NCBI GenBank assembly: GCA_028698405.1
Contig: JAQVDF010000068.1
Coordinates: forward strand, 1 to 7,902
From: Phenylobacterium sp.
Lineage (GTDB): Bacteria; Pseudomonadota; Alphaproteobacteria; Caulobacterales; Caulobacteraceae
Length of the DNA stretch: 7,902 nucleotides
Direction of reading: 5' to 3'
This document shows, piece after piece, positions 1 to 5,370 of this stretch. Every line of letters begins with the position of its first letter. The stretch's first letter is position 1. A program made the translations under genes and the position numbers. The notes under the pieces are model-generated. The model worked only from the letters and a program-made list of their open reading frames with translations. It searched no databases and had not been told where the DNA came from.

Positions 1-240
1 GATCAGCTCGCCCTCGGGCGCGAAGATCAGCACCTGGGCGGCGGCCTTGTCGACGATGGCGTAGGGGAGGCCGCGGTTGTCGCCGGTGGCGCGAATCCAG
101 TCGGTCAGGTCCGCCGCGGCGACGGAGCTCGCCGAGGCCGGCGGCGCGGCCTCGATGGTTTCCGTCGCGGTCGCCGCCGATGGCGCACCCACCCCGATCA
201 CGCCCAGCCAGACCGCTGCGACCGGCAGCCCTGTCCTCAT
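1..240 (-). CDS. L,D-transpeptidase-like secreted protein (N-terminal part, gene runs off the window)
   Basis: Only the first 80 residues are present; the rest lies beyond position 1. The protein opens with a charged residue and a hydrophobic stretch (about residues 4-20) that ends in small residues, as in a Sec signal peptide. An Ala/Pro/Ser-rich linker follows (about 23-45). The recognisable part is GDNRGLPYAIVDK followed by AQVLIFAPEGEL, which resembles the opening strands of YkuD-type L,D-transpeptidase domains, where a 'vvDk..q.l.vf...G.l' pattern is usual. Such enzymes cross-link peptidoglycan in the periplasm through a catalytic Cys in a late HxxxxxxxxSxGC-type motif. That region is outside the window, so activity cannot be judged. 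The ATG at 240 is preceded by a G-rich stretch that could pair weakly with the ribosome, and no better in-frame start is seen. The family call is from memory of the pattern and is moderately sure. Confidence 0.65.
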   Translation of the reverse strand, partial: MRTGLPVAAVWLGVIGVGAPSAATATETIEAAPPASASSVAAADLTDWIRATGDNRGLPYAIVDKAAAQVLIFAPEGELI

Positions 241-275
241 CCCCAACTCGCCCTACGCTTGAACCAAGACATCCC

Positions 276-355
276 GGCCAAGCCGGACCTGCGGGAGGAG
301 AATCACAAGAGCCCGCCCGAGGTCCGCCTTGGCCATGACCTTCGCTATGGAAGGT
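276..355 (-). repeat. Structured gap: 15-bp inverted repeat plus a short hairpin after the lipoprotein gene
   Basis: Two inverted repeats fill most of the 116-bp gap between the lipoprotein stop and the L,D-transpeptidase-like start. Arms at 276-290 and 320-334 are complementary at 14 of 15 positions (GGCCAAGCCGGACCT against AGGTCCGCCTTGGCC) and are separated by 29 bases. A second hairpin has perfect 6-bp arms, ACCTTC at 338-343 and GAAGGT at 350-355, with a 6-base loop; it begins one base past the lipoprotein stop codon. Neither is followed by a T-run on either strand, so neither is a standard intrinsic terminator. On the minus-strand RNA the large loop carries UCUCCUCCC, which resembles an anti-Shine-Dalgarno sequence but can partly pair with the G-rich side of the same loop. 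The role is unknown: an mRNA 3'-end or processing structure, or a leader of the downstream gene, are both possible. Confidence 0.6.
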
Positions 356-356
356 G

Positions 357-650
357 TCAGTTCCGGGGCGTCCTCATACGCGACTGCTCGAGCTGGTCCA
401 CCCGGCCGGTGAGCTGATCGATGCGCTGGTTGGCCGACTGGGCGTCGGTTGCAGCCTGTTGTGCGGCGGCGCCGGCGGCGTCGGCGCGGCGGCCGGCGTC
501 CTGGGCCCGGGCGTCGACGGCGTCGATCCGCGCGTTCACGCCGGCGATCTGCTCGTCCACGTAACCGCGGGTCGCGCATGCGCTGAGACTCAGCCCGCCC
601 AAGGCGAGGGCCATCACGAGACGAACGCTCGCAGTGCGAATAGTCGGCAT
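357..650 (-). CDS. Small outer-membrane lipoprotein with an alanine-rich coiled coil
   Basis: A 97-residue protein with a lipoprotein signal peptide: a basic N terminus (R5, R10), a hydrophobic core (about 11-22) and the lipobox LSAC with Cys25 as the lipidation site. The residue after Cys is Ala rather than Asp, which by the usual Lol sorting rule favours the outer membrane. The mature part is short, Ala/Asp/Gln/Arg-rich and has heptad-like spacing (VNARIDAVDARAQDAGRRAD, then IDQLTGRVDQLEQ), so it should form a trimeric or dimeric coiled coil, as in Lpp and alanine-zipper lipoproteins. No C-terminal Lys for Lpp-style peptidoglycan attachment is present; the protein ends RTPRN. The ATG at 650 is preferred because AGAGGA lies 10 bases upstream and the signal peptide then has normal length. 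An in-frame start at 698 would add 16 residues before the signal peptide. Precise function is unknown. Confidence 0.8.
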   Translation of the reverse strand: MPTIRTASVRLVMALALGGLSLSACATRGYVDEQIAGVNARIDAVDARAQDAGRRADAAGAAAQQAATDAQSANQRIDQLTGRVDQLEQSRMRTPRN

Positions 651-703
651 TTTTCCAACATCCTCTTCAAGTTTCGGCACGGACCGATTCCCAGCCAAGC
701 CCT

Positions 704-734
704 GGGCGAGGACGTATTGGGGCGCGCCTCGCCC
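704..734. repeat. 8-bp perfect inverted repeat upstream of the lipoprotein gene
   Basis: GGGCGAGG at 704-711 and CCTCGCCC at 727-734 are perfect complements with a 15-base spacer. They lie 54-84 bp upstream of the lipoprotein start. The element could be an operator or a leader hairpin. The 217-bp gap (651-867) also has an exact TTGACG on the minus strand near 788, but no convincing -10 partner could be placed, so no promoter is called there. Confidence 0.4.
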
Positions 735-838
735 TAGCCTTCGCGCGGGCGGATGGGCCGGCGCGTAAGCTGGGCTGGATCGTCAACGCCAAAGGTTGGG
801 CGCATGTTCCCGGGCTAAGTAGCCTGGCCGACACTTTT

Positions 839-857
839 CTCGCCCATGGCGGGCGAG
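839..857. repeat. 7-bp perfect hairpin just after the dehydratase gene
   Basis: CTCGCCC (839-845) and GGGCGAG (851-857) form a perfect stem with a 5-base loop, starting about 10 bp after the dehydratase stop codon. On the gene's strand it is followed by AAAAG rather than a T-run, so it does not look like an intrinsic terminator. It may protect the mRNA 3' end or assist Rho-dependent ending. The GGGCGAGG arm also occurs at 704-711, which in such GC-rich DNA may be chance. Confidence 0.4.
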
Positions 858-867
858 GCGGGCCTGT

Positions 868-2820
868 TCAGGGGGCGCGGCGCTCGCCGCCGGCCACGAC
901 GCGCAGGTTCGGCGGCCCGCCCATCTTCTCGCCGCGAATCTGCGAGACGAGGTCGAAAAGGGCTCGCCGCACGGCTTCGCCGTCGCCGCGCTCGGCCAGC
1001 GATTCCAGCTCCTCGAGATGGCTGCGGGTGACCCGCAGGGCCGAGCTGGAGATCACCTCCATCACCTGGGGCGCGCAGGGGATCGAGCGCTCGGTCTCGT
1101 CGAGCAGGGCCTCGGTCAGCTTCTCGCCGGGGCGCAGGCCGGTGATCTCGATCTCGATGTCGCGGCCCGGGACGCGGCCGGACAGGGCGATCATCTGGCG
1201 GGCCAGATCCATGATCCGCACCGGCTCGCCCATCTCCAGCAGGAACAGCCGCGCGTGGCTGGCGTCGCCCTCGGCCGAGGCGGCGGTGGCGTGCAGCACC
1301 AGCTGCGAGGCCTCGGGGATGGTCATGAAGAAGCGGGTCATGTCCTGGTGGGTGACGGTCACCGGCCCGCCCCGCTCGATCTGCGACTTGAAGATCGGCA
1401 CCACGGAGCCGGCCGAACCCAGCACGTTGCCGAACCGGACCGCGGCGAATCTCGTGCCCTCGCCGTTCTGCTGGGCCTGGATGACCGCCTCGGCGAGCCG
1501 CTTGGTGGCTCCCATGACGTTGGTCGGGTCGACCGCCTTGTCCGTGGAGATCAGCACCATCTGCGCCGCACCGCAGGCGCTGGCCGCCTCGGCCACGTTC
1601 CAGGTGCCGATGACGTTGGTCAGCACGCCCTCGCAGGGGTGGCGCTCGACCATCGAGACGTGCTTCAGGGCCGCGGCGTGGAAGACGATGTCGGGCCGCT
1701 CTTCCATGAAGCTGGCGGCCACCCGGCGCGCGTTTCGCACGTCGCACAGCACCGCCGAGCGCGACAGGGTCGGATAGGTCTCGCGCAGCTCGCGGTCGAT
1801 CTCGAACAGGCTGGTCTCGGAGACGTCCAGCAGGGCGATATGGGCGCAGCCGAACGAGGCCACCTGGCGGCAGATCTCGCCGCCGATGGAGCCGCCTGCG
1901 CCGGTGATCAACACGCGGCGGCCGCGGATCAGGTCGGCGATCGGGCGGCGGTCGAGCTCGATCGGATCGCGCGCCAGGAGCTCCTCGACGCTGATCTCCC
2001 GCATCGGCACCAGGGTGGCGCCGTCGTGCTGGCGCAGCTCGACGATGCCGGGCAGGCGCAGAAGGCGGATGCCGTCGCTCTTCAACCGCCCCACCTGGTC
2101 CGCCGTCAGGCCCTTCAGGCGGGCCGGCTCGTCCAGGAACAGCACCGCGCGCGGATAGCGGTTCCAGCGGCGCAGGTCGGCGAGGGCCGCGTCCAGGTTC
2201 TGCAGGCTCTCGATGATGCAGACGCCGCGCACCTGCTGGCCCACGTCGCGCGGGTCGGGCCCGACGATGCCGACCGGGGTGTAGCTGTTGTCGTGGCTGC
2301 GGGCGGTGTTGCGCAGGTAGGTCTCGGCCAGCGACGGCGGGCCGATCAGCAGCAGCGAAGGCCCACGCGGCGTACGATCGGTGATGGTGCGCAGGGGCGC
2401 CAGGATGTTCAGCGCCCGCTCGTGCAGGGCGCGGCGGGCGATTCGCAGCGACACCGCGCCGAACATCTGGAAGGCGGCGGCCAGCGCGAGCGCCGAGCGG
2501 GGCAGGGTGCTCGCCCGGTCGACCACCCAGACCGCGAACAGGAAGACGCCGGCGGTCAGCACCGCCGTGCGGGCCAGCACCAGGGCGTCGGGAATCGAGG
2601 CGTAGCGCCAGGGCGACAGCTCGCGCCGGAACATCACAGTGAAGGCGCCCGCGATGGCCGCGTAGAGCAGGGTGTACTTGGCGACGATCAGCGCCGGCTC
2701 GCCGACCGGGCCGAGGTTCGACCAGCGCTCGACGGCGATGGTGTAGGCGACGAGGAAGGCGACTGCGGCGATCGCGACGTCGGCGAGGATGGTCTGCACA
2801 CGGAAGGCCATTCGAGGCAT
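868..2820 (-). CDS. Membrane-anchored nucleotide-sugar 4,6-dehydratase/epimerase (CapD/FlaA1/PglF-WbpM type)
   Basis: A 650-residue protein with the full two-part layout of the polysaccharide-biosynthesis CapD family. Four hydrophobic spans (about 8-30, 44-63, 80-100, 108-125) anchor it in the inner membrane. A CoA-binding-like Rossmann domain follows (about 150-275), then a catalytic extended-SDR domain (about 300-590). Visible motifs are the NAD(P)-binding GAGGSIG (307-313), HAAALKHV (381-388), TDK (426-428), MGATK with Met436 in place of the usual SDR Tyr and Lys440, FGNV (463-466) and GLRPGEKL (561-568). In PglF-like enzymes this Met-for-Tyr variant with TDK removes water from UDP-GlcNAc, giving UDP-4-keto-6-deoxy sugars for surface glycans. 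The substrate here is inferred only. The start at 2820 is chosen because GGAG lies 8 bases upstream and the next codons lead straight into the first span. Reading further upstream would overlap the porin gene in another frame. No glycosyltransferase lies next to it. Confidence 0.92.
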   Translation of the reverse strand: MPRMAFRVQTILADVAIAAVAFLVAYTIAVERWSNLGPVGEPALIVAKYTLLYAAIAGAFTVMFRRELSPWRYASIPDALVLARTAVLTAGVFLFAVWVVDRASTLPRSALALAAAFQMFGAVSLRIARRALHERALNILAPLRTITDRTPRGPSLLLIGPPSLAETYLRNTARSHDNSYTPVGIVGPDPRDVGQQVRGVCIIESLQNLDAALADLRRWNRYPRAVLFLDEPARLKGLTADQVGRLKSDGIRLLRLPGIVELRQHDGATLVPMREISVEELLARDPIELDRRPIADLIRGRRVLITGAGGSIGGEICRQVASFGCAHIALLDVSETSLFEIDRELRETYPTLSRSAVLCDVRNARRVAASFMEERPDIVFHAAALKHVSMVERHPCEGVLTNVIGTWNVAEAASACGAAQMVLISTDKAVDPTNVMGATKRLAEAVIQAQQNGEGTRFAAVRFGNVLGSAGSVVPIFKSQIERGGPVTVTHQDMTRFFMTIPEASQLVLHATAASAEGDASHARLFLLEMGEPVRIMDLARQMIALSGRVPGRDIEIEITGLRPGEKLTEALLDETERSIPCAPQVMEVISSSALRVTRSHLEELESLAERGDGEAVRRALFDLVSQIRGEKMGGPPNLRVVAGGERRAP

Positions 2821-2876
2821 GAGTCGCTCCGCTGCTTTGCCGATCTTTGCCGCAGCTCCCTGGTGTTCGTCAAAAC

Positions 2877-2945
2877 GGTCCGAAGGGTCTCCGCCGGGCC
2901 GGCGGCGAAGGCCCGGCATGCCGGCGCCAAGGAGACCGACGGACC
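2877..2945 (-). other. Long nested hairpin in the region upstream of the dehydratase gene
   Basis: Read on the minus strand, GGTCCG pairs with CGGACC, then after a small internal loop GGTCTCC pairs with GGAGACC, and after a 13-base bulge GCCGGGCC pairs perfectly with GGCCCGGC around a 9-base loop. That gives 21 base pairs in total. The structure is followed directly by GTTTTG. It sits 57-125 bp before the dehydratase ATG, beyond the porin terminator. The bulge contains GCCGGCATGCCGG, which could form an alternative hairpin. A leader attenuator, a partial terminator or a 5' stabiliser are all possible. Confidence 0.5.
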
Positions 2946-2970
2946 TTAGACAGGCGCGCCGCGCTGGCAA
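2943..2970 (-). promoter_or_regulatory. Possible dehydratase promoter
   Basis: On the minus strand TTGCCA (2965-2970) matches the -35 consensus at 5 of 6 positions, and TCTAAG (2945-2950) is a fair -10. The gap is shorter than in E. coli but close to the TTGACGS-N10-14-GCTANAWC arrangement described for Caulobacter housekeeping promoters. Transcription would begin within or just before the nested hairpin. The -10 match is weak, so this is tentative. Confidence 0.25.
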
Positions 2971-2973
2971 GAG

Positions 2974-3003
2974 AAAAGCCGCCGCGCAGGGCGCGACGGC
3001 TTT
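2974..3003 (-). terminator. Rho-independent terminator of the porin gene
   Basis: Arms at 2975-2987 and 2991-3003 (AAAGCCGCCGCGC and GCGCGACGGCTTT) pair with a single mismatch around a 3-base loop. On the minus strand the stem runs into TTTTCTCTT. It starts 25 bases after the porin stop codon, which fits a strong intrinsic terminator isolating the porin from the dehydratase. Confidence 0.8.
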
Positions 3004-3028
3004 CCGAAGCCTTTGAACTGTGACGCGA

Positions 3029-3739
3029 TTACAGCGCCAGCTTGAGGCTGGCGACGAGGCGTTCTTCGGCGATCGAGCCGAACAGGTCCTCGGCGTCGGT
3101 GTCGTGGTAGCGGATGTCGAGGCCGAACTTGTCGGTGGCCGCGATCTCCACGCCCAGGTTCCAGGTGGTGTAGTCGACGTCGCCGCCGCCGCTGATCTCG
3201 ACGTCCTGGTGGCCAAGGGCGCCCGACAGGGTGAAGCGCTCGGCCAGCGGGATCGCGCCGTTCACTTCATAGTAGAAGCTCTCGTCGGCGCCGACGCCGG
3301 TGTAGTCCGGCGAGTAGTAGATGGCGGCGCCCAGGGTGGCCTGGCCGGCCGGCACGGAAGCGGACGCCATGAACTCCCACTGGTCGAGGTCGGCGCCGCT
3401 CGGGGCGTCGACGTAGGTGTAGTAGATCGCGCCCAGGTCCAGCGAGACCGGGCCGAGAGTCGGCGTCGCGCCGACATACAGGTCAACCTCGGCGTCGGTG
3501 CTGTCGCCGAAGTCGACGTTGGAAGCCCAGACCCCAGCATAGAAGATGCCAGCCGTCAGGTCAGCGCCGCCGAAAATCTGCGGGTCCTCGTCGGTCTGGC
3601 TGACGCCGCGGAACACGTAATCGCTGGCCACGCCGATGTTGAACGACAGGTCCACGTCGGACGCGTCCTGCGCGAACGCGGCGCCGCCGAAGGCGAGGCT
3701 GGCCGCTGCGCCGAGCAGCGCGAACTTCAGAGCTTTCAT
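3029..3739 (-). CDS. TorF-family putative outer-membrane porin (Gcw_chp type)
   Basis: A 236-residue exported beta-barrel protein. The signal peptide is clear: MKALKF, then a hydrophobic core, ending AFA before Gln24 (cleavage between 23 and 24). The mature protein opens with VDLSFNIGVASDYVFRGVSQT (about 29-49), the hallmark of the TIGR02001/Gcw_chp TorF family, including 'SDYVFRGVSQT'. The rest alternates short amphipathic strands rich in Tyr, Gly and Asp with acidic turns, as expected for a small barrel. It ends LKLAL with a C-terminal Leu instead of the common terminal Phe. The substrate is unknown. The ATG at 3739 has AAGGGG six bases upstream. An in-frame ATG at 3745 (adding Met-His) has GGAG nine bases upstream and is about equally possible. 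The gene stands alone, with its own terminator and probably its own promoter, and a well-formed leader hairpin suggests high expression. Confidence 0.88.
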   Translation of the reverse strand: MKALKFALLGAAASLAFGGAAFAQDASDVDLSFNIGVASDYVFRGVSQTDEDPQIFGGADLTAGIFYAGVWASNVDFGDSTDAEVDLYVGATPTLGPVSLDLGAIYYTYVDAPSGADLDQWEFMASASVPAGQATLGAAIYYSPDYTGVGADESFYYEVNGAIPLAERFTLSGALGHQDVEISGGGDVDYTTWNLGVEIAATDKFGLDIRYHDTDAEDLFGSIAEERLVASLKLAL

Positions 3740-3750
3740 ATGCATCCCCT

Positions 3751-3778
3751 TTTTCTCCGGGGCCGGTTTTCTCCGGCC
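3751..3778 (-). repeat. Leader hairpin and 10-bp direct repeat at the porin ribosome-binding site
   Basis: GGCCGG (3761-3766) and CCGGCC (3773-3778) form a perfect 6-bp stem with a 6-base loop just before the porin start. On the minus strand CCGGAGAAAA occurs twice, at 3767-3776 (partly in the stem and loop) and at 3751-3760, where its GGAG serves as the Shine-Dalgarno of the 3745 start. The mRNA therefore carries a decoy copy of its own ribosome-binding sequence held in a hairpin. Confidence 0.6.
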
Positions 3779-3843
3779 ATCGCGCCTGCATCGCCTTTGG
3801 GAGCCGCCCAAACCAAGGGGCGGGAGCGATGCGGCGCGGCGAA

Positions 3844-3873
3844 GCTAGAGGATGAACAGTCGTTAGGCGTTAA
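3844..3873 (-). promoter_or_regulatory. Candidate porin promoter
   Basis: On the minus strand TTAACG (3868-3873) is close to TTGACG, and TCTAGC (3844-3849) lies 18 bases further on as a weak -10. This would give a leader of roughly 95 bases, containing an imperfect TTTGGG/CCCAAA hairpin near 3795-3815 and the stem at 3761-3778. The -10 match is only three of six. Confidence 0.28.
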
Positions 3874-3890
3874 GGACGCCGGGCGCCTGC

Positions 3891-3926
3891 AAAAATGGCA
3901 CCCGGGTGTTGCCTGAACGCAACGGG
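3891..3926 (-). terminator. Weak candidate terminator of the SDR gene
   Basis: On the minus strand GTTGC (3919-3923) pairs with GCAAC (3908-3912) around a 6-base loop, and flanking CCC/GGG can extend the stem across a bulge. Five bases later there is a run of five T (3891-3895). It begins about 10 bases after the SDR stop codon. The stem is short and bulged, so efficiency is doubtful. Confidence 0.4.
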
Positions 3927-3936
3927 TCCTTTCGGG

Positions 3937-4737
3937 TCACCGCATCGACATCGGCGCGTAGTTCAGGTGGCTGCCCGCATCGATCAGCAGGGTCTCGCCG
4001 GTGACGTGCCGCGAGTGGGGCGAGGCGAAGAACACCGCCGAGGCGGCGACGTCCTCGGCCGTCGAGGCTGCCTTCAGGGGCGTGGCGGCGGCCGAGCGTT
4101 CGCGCATCTGCTGCACACGGTCGGCCGGCAGCGCCTTGCCGAACCACGGCGTGTCGATGAAGCCCGGGCAGATGGCGTTGACGCGAATCTTCGGCGCCAG
4201 GGCGCGCGCCAGCGACAGGGTCATGGTGGTCAGCGCGCCTTTCGAGGCGGCGTAGGGGATCGAAGAGCCGATGCCGACCACCCCGGCGATCGAGGCGGTG
4301 TTGACCACCGCGCCCGGCTGCGGGGCGGCCTCGAGCAGCGCGCGGCAGGCCCGCACCATCTGGAAGGCGCCCACGACGTTCACCGCGTAGAGCCTGAGGA
4401 AGTCGTCGGCCGAGACCGCGTCCAGGTCGCCGTGGGCGGCGAAGGTGGTGGTGCCGGCGTTGTTGAAGAGCGCGTCGATGCGCCCGTAGGGACGGGCGGC
4501 GTCGGCGATCTTGCGGCAGTCCTCGTCCGAGGCGACGTCGCCCTGGACCAGCACCGCCTCGGCGCCGTGGCCGCGCACCAGGCGGGCGGTCTCCTCGGCC
4601 TCCTCGGCGCTGCGGGCGTAGTTGACCACCACCGCCTGGGCTCCGCGTTGCGCGGTCTCCACCGCGATCGCCCGGCCGAGCCCCGTCGAAGCGCCCGTCA
4701 CCACCACCACGAAACCGTCGAATTCCTTGCCCGCCAT
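3937..4737 (-). CDS. Classical SDR-family NAD(P)-dependent oxidoreductase
   Basis: A 266-residue protein of normal length for classical short-chain dehydrogenases. All family marks are present in order: cofactor motif TGASTGLG (14-21), VNYARS after the second strand with Arg42, which may favour NADP(H), GDV (66-68), NNAG (92-95), and the catalytic tetrad Asn120, Ser149, Tyr162 and Lys166 (YAASK). PGFIDT (191-196) and the C-terminal TGETLLIDAG (246-255) follow. It resembles FabG-like reductases, but the substrate cannot be read from sequence, and no fatty-acid or catabolic partner genes flank it. The ATG at 4737 is preceded by GTGGAGGG at good spacing, so the start is secure. It is transcribed divergently from queF across a 95-bp gap and appears monocistronic. 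Confidence 0.92.
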   Translation of the reverse strand: MAGKEFDGFVVVVTGASTGLGRAIAVETAQRGAQAVVVNYARSAEEAEETARLVRGHGAEAVLVQGDVASDEDCRKIADAARPYGRIDALFNNAGTTTFAAHGDLDAVSADDFLRLYAVNVVGAFQMVRACRALLEAAPQPGAVVNTASIAGVVGIGSSIPYAASKGALTTMTLSLARALAPKIRVNAICPGFIDTPWFGKALPADRVQQMRERSAAATPLKAASTAEDVAASAVFFASPHSRHVTGETLLIDAGSHLNYAPMSMR

Positions 4738-4765
4738 GGGAGCCCTCCACTTTTTCGTTGGATCC

Positions 4766-4794
4766 CTGATAGCGGCTGGCTTCGCCGCTGTCTC
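4766..4794 (-). promoter_or_regulatory. Candidate SDR promoter with an internal dyad
   Basis: On the minus strand GAGACA (4789-4794) and TATCAG (4766-4771) each match four of six consensus bases and are exactly 17 bases apart. They would give a leader of about 20 bases with a good Shine-Dalgarno. AGCGGC (4771-4776) and GCCGCT (4784-4789) form a perfect dyad with a 7-base spacer filling the space between the two hexamers, as an operator might. Confidence 0.35.
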
Positions 4795-4832
4795 GGTTGC
4801 GGGGCGCGGGGCCGGCGCGTAAAGCGCGGGAC

Positions 4833-5288
4833 ATGGACACCAAGGGCCTGACGCAACTCGGACAGCCGGTCCGCGGCTTCTCCACCCCCGACGAGGCCGT
4901 GCTGGAGAAGGTTCCCAATCCGCAGAAGGGCCAGACCTATCTCGCCCGCTTCACGGCGCCGGAGTTCACCTCGCTCTGCCCGGTGACCGGCCAGCCGGAC
5001 TTCGCCCATCTGGTCATCGACTACGTGCCGGGCGACTGGCTGGTCGAGTCCAAGTCGCTGAAGCTCTACCTGGCCTCGTTCCGCAACCACGGCGCTTTCC
5101 ACGAGGACTGCACCGTGGCCATCGGCCGCCGGATCGTCGAGACGGTGCAGCCGGTGTGGCTCAGGATCGGCGGCTACTGGTATCCGCGGGGCGGGATTCC
5201 CATCGACGTCTTCTGGCAGAGCGGCCCGCCGCCGGCGGGGCTGTGGCTGCCCGACCAGGGCGTGCCGCCCTACCGCGGCAGGGGCTGA
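4833..5288 (+). CDS. queF: NADPH-dependent 7-cyano-7-deazaguanine (preQ0) reductase
   Basis: A 151-residue single-domain QueF of the tunnel-fold superfamily. It reduces the nitrile of preQ0 to the aminomethyl group of preQ1 with two NADPH, the last free-base step before insertion into tRNA for queuosine. The key residues can be placed against Bacillus subtilis QueF: Cys49 in [12 protein letters not shown] forms the thioimide (B. subtilis Cys55), Asp56 is the proton donor (Asp62), and His90-Glu91 in FHED bind substrate (His96-Glu97). The spacing between these residues is identical in the two proteins. The QueF signature [15 protein letters not shown] spans 72-86 and lies between Cys49 and His90. 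The length fits the short unimodal type rather than the longer E. coli form. The ATG at 4833 has only a weak GCGGG upstream; a TTG 36 bases earlier is less likely. No other queuosine genes are in the window. Confidence 0.96.
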   Translation: MDTKGLTQLGQPVRGFSTPDEAVLEKVPNPQKGQTYLARFTAPEFTSLCPVTGQPDFAHLVIDYVPGDWLVESKSLKLYLASFRNHGAFHEDCTVAIGRRIVETVQPVWLRIGGYWYPRGGIPIDVFWQSGPPPAGLWLPDQGVPPYRGRG

Positions 5289-5292
5289 TGGT

Positions 5293-5315
5293 TAACGCCA
5301 GGGCCCCTGGCGTTA
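5293..5315. repeat. 23-bp palindrome downstream of queF
   Basis: TAACGCCAGGG (5293-5303) and CCCTGGCGTTA (5305-5315) are perfect 11-bp complements around a single central C. The element begins four bases after the queF stop codon. No T-run follows on either strand, so it is not a normal terminator. Its centre lies roughly 67 bases before the inferred sRNA start, a place where an activator or repressor could bind. It could equally be a 3'-end stabilising hairpin for queF mRNA. Confidence 0.7.
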
Positions 5316-5334
5316 GGAATTGCGGAGGGAGAGG

Positions 5335-5364
5335 CTGGCGGTCGGCTTGGGATTGGCCTATAAG
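5335..5364 (+). promoter_or_regulatory. Promoter-like element between queF and the strong terminator
   Basis: TATAAG (5359-5364) matches five of six -10 bases, and its context CCTATAAG also fits much of the Caulobacter GCTANAWC motif. CTGGCG (5335-5340), 18 bases upstream, is a four-of-six match to TTGACG. A start near 5371 is predicted, only about 70 bases before the terminator's T-run, with no coding frame in between. Confidence 0.35.
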
Positions 5365-5370
5365 TCCTGT

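Noticed and set aside
253..336. Possible 27-residue small protein between the lipoprotein and L,D-transpeptidase-like genes (minus strand)
   Set aside because: Its ATG has no properly spaced ribosome-binding site and the region is better explained by the inverted repeat.
2877..2945. Intrinsic terminator of the porin gene at the nested hairpin
   Set aside because: A simpler, stronger terminator already lies at 2974-3003; the nested structure has a large bulge and a T-run of only four after a G, so it is kept as a leader structure of unknown role.
1018..2949. Plus-strand open frame of 643 codons
   Set aside because: It lies entirely antisense to the well-supported dehydratase and its translation is Gly/Arg/Gln/His-rich without any family motif; it is a by-product of high GC third positions.
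2821..3216. Upstream extension of the dehydratase reading frame
   Set aside because: It would overlap the porin coding region in another frame, run through the porin terminator and add a low-complexity Thr/Ser stretch; the ATG at 2820 has a ribosome-binding site and leads into the first membrane span.
3020..3916. Plus-strand open frame of 298 codons antisense to the porin
   Set aside because: The opposite strand has a signal peptide, the TorF hallmark and a terminator; this frame has none.
4738..4832. preQ1 riboswitch ahead of queF
   Set aside because: I looked for the short preQ1-I hairpin with an A-rich tail and found nothing; the gap is short and its dyad fits an SDR promoter better.
3863..4918. 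Minus-strand open frame of 351 codons overlapping the SDR gene
   Set aside because: It is an alternative frame of the SDR gene, Arg/Gly-rich with no motif, while the SDR frame has every catalytic residue.
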